DNA of 64,000 nt from Asterias amurensis (lineage: Eukaryota; Echinodermata; Asteroidea; Forcipulatida; Asteriidae). The stretch spans positions 1,426,001-1,490,000 of the forward strand of contig NC_092663.1 in NCBI RefSeq assembly GCF_032118995.1. Reading direction: 5' to 3'. Within the stretch, counting starts at the first letter, position 1, and each line of letters starts with the position of its first letter. Positions 51,936-62,612 of this stretch are shown here, piece by piece. The position numbers were made by a program, and so were the translations under genes. The notes under the pieces are model-generated. The model had not been told where the DNA came from. It saw only the letters and a list, made by a program, of their open reading frames with translations, and did no database searches.

Positions 51936-52682
51936 GTCTCAGTTGGGTTGTTAGTTTAGTGTGCTTGTTAAATATTTATTGCTTTTGTTTTATCTAATTT
52001 TAGTTCTCATAACGTCTCTTTTGACTATGCTCTTAATTTTTAAATTTTTCTTGTGTATAAATTTTCTCCTCTGTTTTTAAAAATTTTATATAAAAATGTA
52101 AATCTGTATTTTAATTCAGTCTCTGGACTGCGACAAGCAGATGTTTTTTACAATAAACCAGTTATAATAATATAATAATAATAATAATAGATTTTGGTTA
52201 AACCGTTCGATTGTTAAGCTAGAGCGCATTACAATAATTGAGTCCCCAGCACCACACACCTGCAACCTATACATCCAAAATTGGGAGATTGCTTGCAGGT
52301 AGGCCTGTTGATGATCAAGTTTAGGTAGGCCTAAATAGAGTAATGTACAATTAAGGACGTAAAACTGTAGTTAATAAATAAATTGTAAGTTGATTTGTTT
52401 CGACTGTAACAATTCTATTACTTGGATGGCGGAGAATTATTTTGCATGATTACAGAGCTAACACTATTCGCATTAAACTTGTCTTAGTGTCATCACCTAC
52501 TCGCTATTTTTTTTATTTTTATATAAAAGTCTTTGAACAATAGAAAATCAGAATTGAAGTGTCGTGTATAACTCATTCCAACTGTTGAACCCTGTGTAAA
52601 ACCACAATGAACTAAATCCATTAATATATAAACGACAATGACCATGGTTATCTGTTTGTCTTATTTTTTTTAGATTTTCAAG

Positions 52683-54273
52683 ATGATCACCGCAAGGCAC
52701 CGTGCGTTCATCGCAGCCTGCGCCGTCGTTTTGTTCTCAATTACGGCTTTGTTTCTGCTTCTTCATCGCAACCACCGTTACCTCACTGAGTTCGTTCGCC
52801 CGTTTCGTTACCGTCAAATCTTAGCAGAACAACAAGAGGTAAGCCTATGTACAATAGGAAATAAATTCTCAAACATTATTTTGTTGTTTTCACTTTGCAA
52901 TTATCCCAATCCTCTATAGGGTTGTCTTTGTATGTTTGTTGAAAACTATAACAAGATGCTTCTAATGTATGCTTGTTAAATTTGCATCGGGGATAAATAA
53001 TATTAGCTTTTGGATTTACTCACACATCGATGTATGTTATCACTGTATACTCAGAACTTTCCCGAGTCCTGTGAAAAAATATCACAGGCATACTCGGTGG
53101 GAATTACTTCTTTTTCGAGAAATATGTTACTTCAGAGGGAGCTGTTTCTCACAATGATTTATACTATCAACCTCTCCCCATTACTGGTTACCAAGAAAGG
53201 TTTTATGATAGTAATTATTTTGAGTAATTACCAATATTGTCCACTGCCTTTAAATGCAAGGCTCCGGTCCGGGAATCGAACCGGGTCCACAGAAGTGCAG
53301 GCCTGGACAAAAAACACTGAGAGCCAAATGCCAATTCAAACTATTGTTTTCTAAAACACAGATACCAACGCCACCAGTCATCAACACTGATGAAGCAACT
53401 TTTACACTGACTCCTACTACCGTGGGACTTGAAGATAGCATGTCCAAGGAACAAGAACGCCGACAGCGAAGGCTGGCGGCAGAATGTCGGCATCTTAACG
53501 TGTCAGAACCAACAAACAACGACCTCACACACTTAATCGTCAACGATGATCATAAAATCATCTTCAACTTCATTCCTAAGGTGTCCTGCACGACGTGGAA
53601 GAAAATCTGGGGTACACTTCACAAACGTAACAATACTGGGAAATCGTCACTGCAATATTACAATAGAGAAGAGCAGAACGACCGGTTGGAAAACTATCGC
53701 AAAGTGTTGTTTGTACGAGAACCGATGAGTAGGTTGCTCTCAGCGTACATGAGTAAATTTCGCGGTGGGGTGTTGTATGAGCACGGGCCCCTCCAACGGA
53801 TATGGGAGAGGTCTTTCGGTAGGGACATTGTCAAGCGTTACCGAGGTGTTGAAGTCATTGAAGATGGGAAATGGTTAAATATTACACTAACTGAATTTAT
53901 CCAATACATTACTGATCTTGGAAGTGGCATCAGACTCACTGCATTAAACGACCATTGGATGCCACAGTATAAAGTTTCACGGCCTTGTCACATTAAATAC
54001 GATTTCATCGGCCATTTTGAAAATCTTGAAGTTGAAGGTCCATTCGTACTGCGATGGTTAGGGGTTGACCACATCGTCCAGTTCCCAGAATATAAAAGCC
54101 CAAACGCAATAACACATTTTGTGGATTATTACAAATTGATATCTTTGGATTTGATGCGGAAACTGACAGAGTATTACCGTGAGGATTATAAGTTATTTGG
54201 ATATTCGCCCGATGACGTCATGAGTCGCGTTTTAAGGGGTGTATTTGCCGAGGACAACGCTCCTATCCAATGA
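52683..54273 (+). CDS. Golgi carbohydrate sulfotransferase, copy A (CHST8-14-like)
   Basis: Transfers sulfate from PAPS to a glycan in the Golgi lumen (family knowledge: Sulfotransfer_2, chondroitin/dermatan 4-O- and HNK-1 sulfotransferases). Two exons: 52683-52838 (52 codons, donor GTAAGC) and 53362-54273 (acceptor AACACAG, stop TGA), joined in phase 0 for 355 residues, usual for the family. Residues about 8-28 (AFIAACAVVLFSITALFLLL) form an uncleaved signal anchor. The 5' PAPS-binding loop is IPKVSCTTWKK (about 123-133) and the 3' loop VREPMSRLLSAY (170-181); a further family block is CHIKYDFIGHFENLE from 261. Potential N-glycosylation sites include NVS (98) and NIT (225). The acceptor substrate cannot be told. 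An untranslated exon probably lies upstream, since TTTTTTTAG precedes the start codon by 9 bp. Confidence 0.9.
53022..53253 (-). repeat. SINE tail and family B MITE inside the sulfotransferase intron
   Basis: 53022-53098 matches, in reverse, the body of the SINE at 45556-45715 (CACATCGATG, TATACTCAGAACTTTCCCG). 53100-53253 is the inverse of the left half of MITE family B, ending CCACTGCCTTTAA. Confidence 0.7.
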
Positions 54274-56125
54274 ATCTTGGAGCGCAACTTTGACGTGTCA
54301 ACCCCCCCCCCCTCCCCACACCACCACCAAAAAAAAGGGGGGGTAGTTCTTTGAGGCATGACATGAGCTAGTCTATTTCCTATCAACAACTATTTGTGTG
54401 CTCTTACTCACCGAGTGAGGGATAAACAATGGTTGCATAGCAATCTCACAGTATTCCAGATTGCAAACTATACAGAGTAACTACAGTAGGCCTATAACCA
54501 ACTACCAGCTAAATAGATACATTCAGTTCAACTAATTTAGCATCATGGTATTATATTATAAAAATTGTAGTTTTAGGTTTTTAGTTCTGAAATTGATTTA
54601 TTAGTAGTGGAATAATTATTGAAGAGAGCAAACAATATCTGGCGCGATCTCAGATATCACTGGTTTTTAAGACTGGGTTGCTGTAAAAATCAAAGATATT
54701 TTTGAAATGTTGGCAGACTTCAAAAAATGGATGTTGGCAAAACTCCATGTACGAGTAGGTATGGGTACACAAAACACAAAAATCTAAAAAAAAAGTTATA
54801 TCAGACATTGGTTGCCATGGTTACGGCCAAAATAAGATTTTCAGCAAATTTTCCAAGTTTTTACCCTTTTTAAGTGTTGAAATATAGGTAAATTGAAAGC
54901 ACTGGTACGTCTAAAGGGGAAAACGTTGAAGTTTTTCTTTCACACATTGCACAACCATGTTTACTCTTTCAGAAAATGTTTTTAAAAATTAAGTGTGCGA
55001 TCAACTTTGGATCGAACCACTATTTCAAATAGGGGTGTTTTTTTCATATTTTCTAATAGCGAAAAATAGGGGTGTTGAATTGGGCCATAAGTCCGAAAGT
55101 GGCACTTTTTGGATTATGACACTTTTATAGTTTTTTTTTTGAAATCACCACATAGCCCGTTGCCATGGTAACAGCTCATTTTGTGTTTTGACAATTTTTT
55201 GCAGATTTTTTGTCTGAAAAACTGTATTTTAGCATAAAAAATATTGCAGCTCCACCCAGCCAATGCGCATTTTATTTTTAAATTTTTATAAAACCTTTCA
55301 CATCAATACAACGAGTCGTCCTTTGAGACGAGTCGTCCTTGAGACAAACAATAATTGCTTTTAACTTTTACCCTTATGCTATTTTTAGAACAGCATTAGC
55401 GCATGTCTTTAGAAAATTGCAAAATCAGCATTTTTACCCTATTTTTGGCCCTCTAAATGACAATTTGCCAGGGATCTCAAAATGTGGTCCTTTCGGTTGT
55501 ATTTTGGGCCAACATTGGTCCTTCCATTTTGAGAAAAATTTTTGAGAAATACAATTGTATCCTGTTGTAACAGTACAGCCTACAAAATAAATGCATTTTG
55601 AAGTTTTTTTCTTCAGATGGAAATAATAACATTAATAAAATAATACTTTTATTTTTTAAGTTTTCCATCAATCCGGTACCTTTCATTAGCACCCTGTAGC
55701 CTTGTGGACTACCCAACATTGACCAAGAATATTTTGAATGACCTAAGTTTTGGATTTTATTAACCTAAAACTACAAACAGTCTGTTAAACGGCCGTGTAC
55801 TTCTTGAGATATGGTGCTGCAAAGATTTCCCAATTAAATATGCAAATATGTGTCACGTGGTTAATTAATTACGAATTTTAACATTTGTTTGGTCGGTGGT
55901 TTGATGTTAGATGTTGTACAAGTTTATTTCACAGAACTCTTAACCACCAAACTCTGCGCTTATGATCACCGTTTTTGGCTTACTGTGTTTTTAAACATCT
56001 TCATGTCATGCATGCACACAGGTTATGGCTTACAATTGAGAAAAAGAAAAGGCAACACTATCGATATAAAGATAAGAATCAAACTTAAATATTACAAAAA
56101 GAAATATATGTTTAGTTTTGGGGGA
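54274..56125. other. 3' flank of copy A; no further gene seen
   Basis: A C-run and G-run pair (54301-54347) follows the stop, then AT-rich sequence. CGAGTCGTCCTTTGAGA is imperfectly doubled at 55312-55345. No coding frame is supported. Confidence 0.5.
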
Positions 56126-56138
56126 TAAAAAAAAATAC

Positions 56139-56215
56139 GGACGGAGATTCGAACTCGCAATTCTCAAATGTGTAGTCGCGACTGATGACCACTAGGCTAG
56201 AAGGGCACGTTGCAA
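56139..56215 (-). repeat. tRNA-like sequence, minus strand
   Basis: Read on the minus strand: box A-like TAGCCTAGTGGTCATCAG and box B GAGTTCGAATCTC at normal tRNA spacing. The acceptor stem does not pair and the anticodon arm is unclear, so it is a tRNA pseudogene or SINE head rather than a tRNA gene. Confidence 0.5.
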
Positions 56216-56690
56216 TGGTGCGTTTTTACATGTGTGCGTCAACAGAAGGGATTATGATCCGTCGAAATAATTCTCGTTTCATGATTTTGCGACCATTGTC
56301 ACTAAATATGAACTGCTAACGCCTATAACTATTATTAAGTAGGGTTGAAATGTAGTATTAGACGCCTTTAGTTTTTTTTTTACGACGACGGATAGGAAAC
56401 AAAATAGTATAGACTCCTCTCAAGAAGTCAACAACTCATAGAGGTACATACTGTGTTGTATTACCAAAGAGAATATTTCACAATAGCATGAAAGTGACTG
56501 CATCAAGTTTACAAATTAAAAATTCAAATGAAGACCACGTGGTTATTAATTAAGAATGTTAACACTTTTTTGTTAGAGTAAAGCTTATGTTCTAAGCTTC
56601 AATTTGATATGTGATTTAACTCTTTTATCCTTGTACTTTAGGAGACGGAGCCTGAACAAAAATGCTGTACAAACGCAATGGGGTTTTAGG
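56216..56690. other. No gene seen
   Basis: AT-rich spacer. Confidence 0.45.
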
Positions 56691-56699
56691 CGGAAACAA

Positions 56700-57255
56700 A
56701 GAATAATAATAATAATACAAATAATAAAAATCTCGACGAAAACAATACCTGTTCCGACGGTAGGTCGGAACAGCTAGTAATAAAAATAACAAAAATCTCG
56801 ACGAAAACAATACCTGTTCCGACGGTAGGTCGGAACAGCTAGTAATAAAAATAACAAAAATCTCGACGAAAACAATACCTGTTCCGACGGTAGGTCGGAA
56901 CAGCTAGTAATAAAAATAACAAAAATCTCGACGAAAACAACACCTGTTCCGACGGTAGGTCGGAACAGCTAAAAATAATAAAAAATCTCGACGAAAACAA
57001 CACCTGTTCCGACGATAGGTCGGAACAGCTAAAAATAATAAAAAATCTCAACGAAAACAACGCCTGTTCCGACGGTAGGTCGGAACAGCTAATTATAAAA
57101 TACTAAAAATATCGACGAAAACAACACCTGTTCCGACGGGTGGTCGGAACAGCTAAAAATAATAAAAAATCAGCTTAAGAACAGCTAAAAATAATAAAAA
57201 TCTCGACGAAAACAACACCTGCTCCGACGGTAGGTCGGAACAGCTAATAAAAATA
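56700..57255. repeat. Tandem array of eight short perfect hairpins (60-66 bp period)
   Basis: Each unit holds CTGTTCCGAC, a 5-base loop (usually GGTAG) and GTCGGAACAG, a 10-bp perfect stem, separated by A-rich spacers with ATCTCGACGAAAACAA. Hairpins start at about 56749, 56814, 56879, 56944, 57004, 57064, 57128 and 57219. Between the seventh and eighth a unit is rearranged. Loop changes are tolerated; the eighth has one stem change. Confidence 0.9.
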
Positions 57256-57338
57256 TAACTGTCAATTGTAAACAGTGTATAGTTCGAAGACTCTCCACAG
57301 CTAATTCGGCTGGTATAGTGTTATCCGGCTTTGTTCCA

Positions 57339-57587
57339 TTAAAGGCAGTGGACACTATTGGTAATTACTCAAAATAATGATTGCACTAAACCTTACTTGG
57401 TAACGATTAATGGGGAGAGGTTAAAGGTATAAAACATTGTGAGAAACGGCTCCCTCATTGTGTTTGAGAAAGAAGTAATTTTCCACGAATTTGATATTAT
57501 GCATATGTTGAGATACACCAAGTGAGAAGACTTGTCTTTGACAGTTACCAATAGTTGACAGTTACCAATAGTGTCTAGTGTCTTTAA
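57339..57587. mobile_element. TTAA-flanked MITE, family B, copy 3
   Basis: TTAAAGGCAGTGGACACTAT at the left, ACCAATAGTGTCTAGTGTCT plus TTAA at the right. The word GACAGTTACCAATAGT is doubled near the right end. Confidence 0.85.
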
Positions 57588-58044
57588 GGAAATTAATTGA
57601 TTTTCGTAACCATTAATTGTACAGTCACTGATTATGTGATGCCTGTGCGCCGCGTTAAGGACGTGTAAGACATTTTTGATAGTTTAAACGAAGAGCTGTG
57701 AACGTCCATTTGTCAAGAAAATTGAAAATTTGATGATTGTAGCTGCTAAAACCAAACGTAAATGACCACAAACATACAACATAATGTCTTTGTGATGCAT
57801 GTTTATACAATTGAAAGTTATATTTATATACTTGTAAGTTGCTTTGCTATATTGTGTGCCTGTGTTTTCAATCAACATCATTGTTCAGCATGTAAAAAGT
57901 AATTAAAGAGCATTATTTTTTCATATGATTATGAAATTTGCAAAATACACTTTTTTTTCAAAAAAGCACGAAGTTTCTGGCAACACTGCTCCACAGTTAA
58001 AAAAATATCGGAAATCTACTTGTTGATGGATAGACTCTATGACT
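57588..58044. other. No gene seen; end of duplication unit A
   Basis: AT-rich spacer ending at the junction with copy B (58045). Confidence 0.45.
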
Positions 58045-58126
58045 TCATGCATGACCTGGATGGGTAAACAGAAACAAACCCTGTCACGTTATTGTAAGAC
58101 ACTTAGTTAAGCCGAGTGAGTTTAAT

Positions 58127-59071
58127 ACGCAGATGACATTCAGTTATACGTTTCTTTTCCCCCAAGTCAAAGTCAGGCACTTTGTTCCATTCACAATCTT
58201 GAATCTTGTGTGGAGGATATTTGTAGCTGGTTGAGTGTGTACTCTCTTAAATTGAACTGTGCTAAGTCTGAGTTTCTATTATTTGGTTCTAAGGTTCAAT
58301 TAGATAAGATCGATGTTACTTCTTTCAAGATTGCTGATTCTGTGATTCCTCTCTCTCATTCTTGCAGAAATCTTGGTATAACTTTCGATTGTACAATGTC
58401 TATGTCAGGTCATATATCTAATGTGTGTAAATTGTTCGTTACCAGTTGAGAAATGTTGGCTTGATCCGCAAATACCTGACCCGTCCAGCCACTGAGAAAA
58501 TAGTCCATGCTCTCATTTCGTCTCGGCTGGATTTCGGTAATGGTCTTCTTTTTCACTTACCCCAAACTCAACTTTCTAAACTACAAAAATTACAAAACGC
58601 AGCTGCTCGCATTGTCACTCTTACCAGGAAACACACTCACATTACACCGGTTCTGAAGTCACTTCACTGGCTACCAGTCGAATCTCGTATTACTTTCAAA
58701 CTTCTGTTGCTTATCTTTCATTGCATTAATGGTTCTGCTCCTATATATAACATTTCCTTGGTTAAAGCTTATACTCCTGTGCGATCTCGCCGATCTTCCA
58801 ATACATGCATGCTACAGGTTACTAAGAGTAGCAAGTCATGGGGCGATAGGTCTTTTTCCCATGCTGGACCCACACTCTGGAATGACTTGCCTCTACAAAT
58901 CCGCAATATTTCTAACATCAATACTTTCAAGGTTAAGTTGAAAACCACTTTGTTTAATCTCGCCTATGTGTAACTGGTATATTTATCTTATTTTCCTTGC
59001 TGTGTGTGGTTCCCCCTCCTGTGCGCCTTGAGCACCTCATTTTGGTGGATTTTGGCGCCCTATAAATTTTC

Positions 59072-59101
<30 letters not shown>
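58127..59101 (+). mobile_element. 5'-truncated LINE fragment (CR1/L2/Crack-like) in copy B
   Basis: It starts inside the RT at the active-site block (ADDIQLYVSFPPSQSQ) and continues through KLNCAKSEFLLFGSK, SSRLDFGNGLLFHLP, LQNAAARIVT and LHWLPVESRITFKLLLLIFH to WNDLPLQIRNISNINTFKVK. One frame break lies near 58445. It ends CCCTATAAATTTTC and (ATT)n (59078-59101). Copy A lacks it and has about 40 bp (46833-46872) in its place. Confidence 0.9.
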
Positions 59102-59103
<2 letters not shown>

Positions 59104-59439
59104 AACGGGAAACTAATAGACCCTTCACATGAAATATGTAAATTGCACATGGCGCGTGCGCCCTAACGTTTTGGTTGGCAAAATGAGGGAACATCGCGCT
59201 GTTTTGTACACTGGTAATGGGTGTGTGACGCAGACGCCTTTGCGCGTCTGCTTAGTGCACAACTCTATGGCTTTTGCCAACCAACAGGGTCTGTACGCAT
59301 GCGTGAATGTAATTAGCATCTTTCATGGGAAGGGTCCATTGGATACTATATGGTCCCTTGAAAGGTTAACAAAAAATGACTTGTATTTTTGGTTTGCGGT
59401 GTAATCTTGCAGGGTATATCAATATGTCCAGACCTGTGT

Positions 59440-60000
59440 GCTTCGTTTTGAAAGGGCATTTTCCCCTGCACAAAAGGCACCCTTCATGCATGAGGAAATT
59501 GTACAATTCTACTGCCAGAGTATTTCAAGGGCACCAAGGCAATGACCAGGGCAGGGGGAAGGGAGGCAATTGCCTTCATTGCCCCTGTGAAATATCTTGC
59601 CTGTCGATGTATGTCGGTTGTTGTTACGATGCGTGCTTTTTTTTTTTAAACAAATGCTACACAGGCTTTAATTATCTGGTAACTGCGGAGACCAATTGAG
59701 TTCAAATTCAACTACGGCTACGGGATTGTAATTGTGTGTTTGATTTCCATGAGACCAGGTGTATGCATGACAAACTTAGACTAAGAGGTACAGAGTAACT
59801 ATCAAAATCTGAATAGTTATCAGGGCTGTATGCTTCGTTTTTGAAAGGGCAAGGGCACCAAGGCATTTTCTTTTTGGTAAAGGGCACCCTATGATGAAAT
59901 TGCAAATTTCTACTGTAGCATTTCAAGGGCACCAAGGCAATGGCCAGGGGACACGGAGGCAATCGGCTTTCATTGCCTCCGTGAAGTATCAGGCCTGAGT
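59440..60000 (+). repeat. GGGCACCAAGGCA repeat, two units in copy B
   Basis: As 47205-47625, but the units are separated by about 160 bp (59668-59826) not present in copy A, beginning ATCTGGTAACTGCGGAGACC. Confidence 0.75.
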
Positions 60001-62612
60001 TATTGAAATTGATCAAGGAACTTAACTAACCCCCAAAAGCCAATAATTTAGGCTTATTTCCATTGGGGTCCCTACAAAAAAAACCGGCAAGAAACATCAA
60101 CAAGAAATGGAAATAACAAACAACAGACAAACCTAGCATTTTTTTAGCAAGCAAGGCCAGAAGAAGAGCAAAAGGGAAGCAAGAAGAGCAAGAAAACACA
60201 AACAAAAATAACAAAGTATCCAACATAAATTACCTACATGGATTTTTCGTCAAATTGCGTAATTTTTGGAAGAGATAATCTTTAATAATGTAAGAATCCA
60301 ATACCAAGTCCTCCCTCTCGTCACAGTTTAACCGCACATGGAGATACATTACAATGTTATGACGTGTTTTTCCTACCCCTGCCGATAGGTGGCGCTCGAC
60401 CTAATTTCAACTGAACAGACATGCGTTTTTAAAAGTGCCGCCGGGTGCCAAAACATCGCAAATTTCTTCAAACATTGTTGATGAAAATCATTTTCAGCAC
60501 AATAATTCCTAGGACAAGAACATTTTCAACTTACCACCACACTTTTGGGGGGTTTCATCCTCGGAACTGCGGTAAATACCTGACTTTGTTTCAGGAAAAT
60601 TTTAGAGACTTTTGTCCGGCGTCCATTTTTCTCCGTAAAAAAGCATGGTTGGCTGTTTTCAACAGCGCTTGCACGGGGGAGCTCGCCCCTGGATATCAAG
60701 GGTAGTTCAGATTGCATAAAAAAACCACTACATTTTAAACCTGTGACCCCAAGTTCCGGGGCTGTCTTAGCAAAACTAGTTGGTAAGCATAAAAATTGAG
60801 TGTTGTCCCAAGAAAGGAGCTGATTAATTTTATGCGACCAAGATCAAAGAAAACAGTACAATAGCAAGATACCATAATGTGTAGCCTACAGTTTTTTATG
60901 GCACACTCGTTTTTGCATAGCAGACAATAGGTTGGGCACCCCTCGTATTGGACAGAGCAGAGAGACCATTAGTTTGAGGGGGTGAGCAGAGCTTCCCACA
61001 CCAGCGACAGATAACACTGCTCTTTATTAAAGACAATAATAATACCCCTTTCTAGAGAATGGAAGATCGGACGAATGGGGAGGGGGGTCTCGTTGAATTT
61101 GCACAATCTTACCTATATAACACGAAAGGGTAATATAAAATAAAGTTTACAATTAGCTCAGTTTTTAGCCGTTTCTAGTGAGTGAAACCCCCATCCACCC
61201 TCCAGGTTTGTTTATTGTTTGTGCCCTGAAGGAAAACAACATCGTGCCCACTGCATTGTCTACTAAAAAAACCTAGAGGGCGCTTTTATTTTTAGAATAA
61301 TAATCAAGTATAGATGATCAGTACCTGTATCTGAAAGAGTAGGTCTTTGTTCTACAAACTGAAGCAAAGGGCACTATTAAAAGTACCGGAAAGTTTACTC
61401 CAAACTTTGAAAGACAGTTTGAAAAACGATAATAAACAATGTCTGTTTGTTTGTTTCTGTTTTTTTTTTTTTTAGAGCAATAGGTTTTTATTTCAGTGGG
61501 GGAAAAAAACAATTACCTAAAAACTGAGGGCGAAAAAAAATCCTACAATACCAGGGAAAAATGTTTCTCTAAAACTAGAAAATTTTGTTCAAGGACTTCG
61601 CCCAATTTCATAGAGCTGCTAAGCATTTTGCTTGGTATGAAATTTCTTCCTTGATCAGAACAGGATTACCAACCCAATTTCCATGTGTTGCCTATTGCTT
61701 GTTAGGGTCCCTTGTTGTTGTAGCATGATTGTACAATTTATAAAATAAAATGTACCTTGCGTGAAAGGACAACAATATTATTCCTACTGTACAAGTTCTC
61801 TTGCAAAATCTTGTTAAACATTGCTACATTTTACAACCATGCTAAAATTAAGCAAGGGACCCCAGTTAAACTGCTGTCGTGTGAAAAGCACTTCAGTACA
61901 CGATATTATTGACTGACTACAGATACTTTTTTTTACGGAAATCAGAACGCCTCGATGTAACAGGTTGCAATTTTCTCTGTCCATGGTCCATGGTAAGCAA
62001 ACATTACGCTGTGGACGGGGTGAGGCATACATTAACTTTAATAAACCAACCCACATCCGCCACGATGGCCACAACAGAAACAGCCGCAATGTGATTTGTG
62101 TTTAAAGCCACGGTACAGATTTTGGTTAAACCGTTCGATTGTTAAGCTAGAGCGCATTATAATAATTGAGTCCCCAGCACCACACACCTGCAACCTATAC
62201 ATCCAAAATTGGGAGATTGCTTGCAGGTAGGCCTGTTGATGATCAAGTTTAGGTAGGCCTAATGAGGGTAATGTACAATTAAGGACGTAAAACTGTAGTT
62301 AATAAATAAATTGTAAGTTGATTTGTTTCGACTGTAACAATTCTATTACTTGGATGGCGGAGAATTATTTTGCATGATTACAGAGCTAACACTATTCGCA
62401 TTAAACTTGTCTTAGTGTCATCACCTACTCGCTATTTTTTTTATTTTTATATAAAAGTCTTTGAACAATAGAAAACCAGAATTGAAGTGTCGTGTATAAC
62501 TCATTCCAACTGTTGAACCCTGTGTAAAACCACAATGAACTAAATCCATTAATATATAAACGACAATGATCATGGTTATCTGTTTGTCTTATTTTTTTTT
62601 TAGATTTTCACG
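60001..62612. other. Non-coding part of duplicated segment B
   Basis: Matches 47626-49732 and 52189-52682 of copy A. No gene. The LINE site of copy A is empty here at about 62115. Confidence 0.6.

Larger units (their letters stand above)
49733..52188 (+). mobile_element. 5'-truncated non-LTR LINE (CR1/L2-like)
   Basis: It begins in the region just before the reverse transcriptase (NDKPWITPELKSLIIRRQKAF), and after one frame break near 50030 continues as the long RT frame 50104-51558. A 3' region of about 600 bp follows, with a large tetranucleotide tract, AATAAACC and an (AAT)n tail (52165-52187). Copy B of the duplication has an uninterrupted site (62115), so the insertion postdates the duplication. 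The endonuclease domain is missing. Confidence 0.9.
46741..54063 (+). repeat. Segmental duplication, copy A
   Basis: 46741-46832, 46870-49732 and 52189-54063 match 58045-58126, 59102-62115 and 62116-64000 at roughly 97-99% by eye, with small indels. Copy A alone has the LINE 49733-52188. Copy B alone has the LINE fragment 58127-59101, about 160 bp at 59668-59826, and a short CACTACATTTTAAACCTGTG insertion near 60725. The copies are in direct orientation, with an offset of about 11.3 kb at the left edge. The right end is outside the window. Confidence 0.95.

Noticed and set aside
51617-51997. Overlapping cysteine- and leucine-rich open frames
   Set aside because: They are translations of the (TTTG)n/(TCTG)n microsatellite in the LINE 3' region, open in all three plus-strand frames.
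53254-53361. An upstream start for sulfotransferase exon 2 (frame open from 53254)
   Set aside because: The open stretch is intronic; the acceptor at 53361 and the signal-anchor exon at 52683 give the expected family architecture, and an internal start would lose the membrane anchor.
53250-53543. Minus-strand frame of 97 codons opposite the sulfotransferase exon
   Set aside because: It is the antisense shadow of the real exon and is repeated at 63187-63480 for the same reason.
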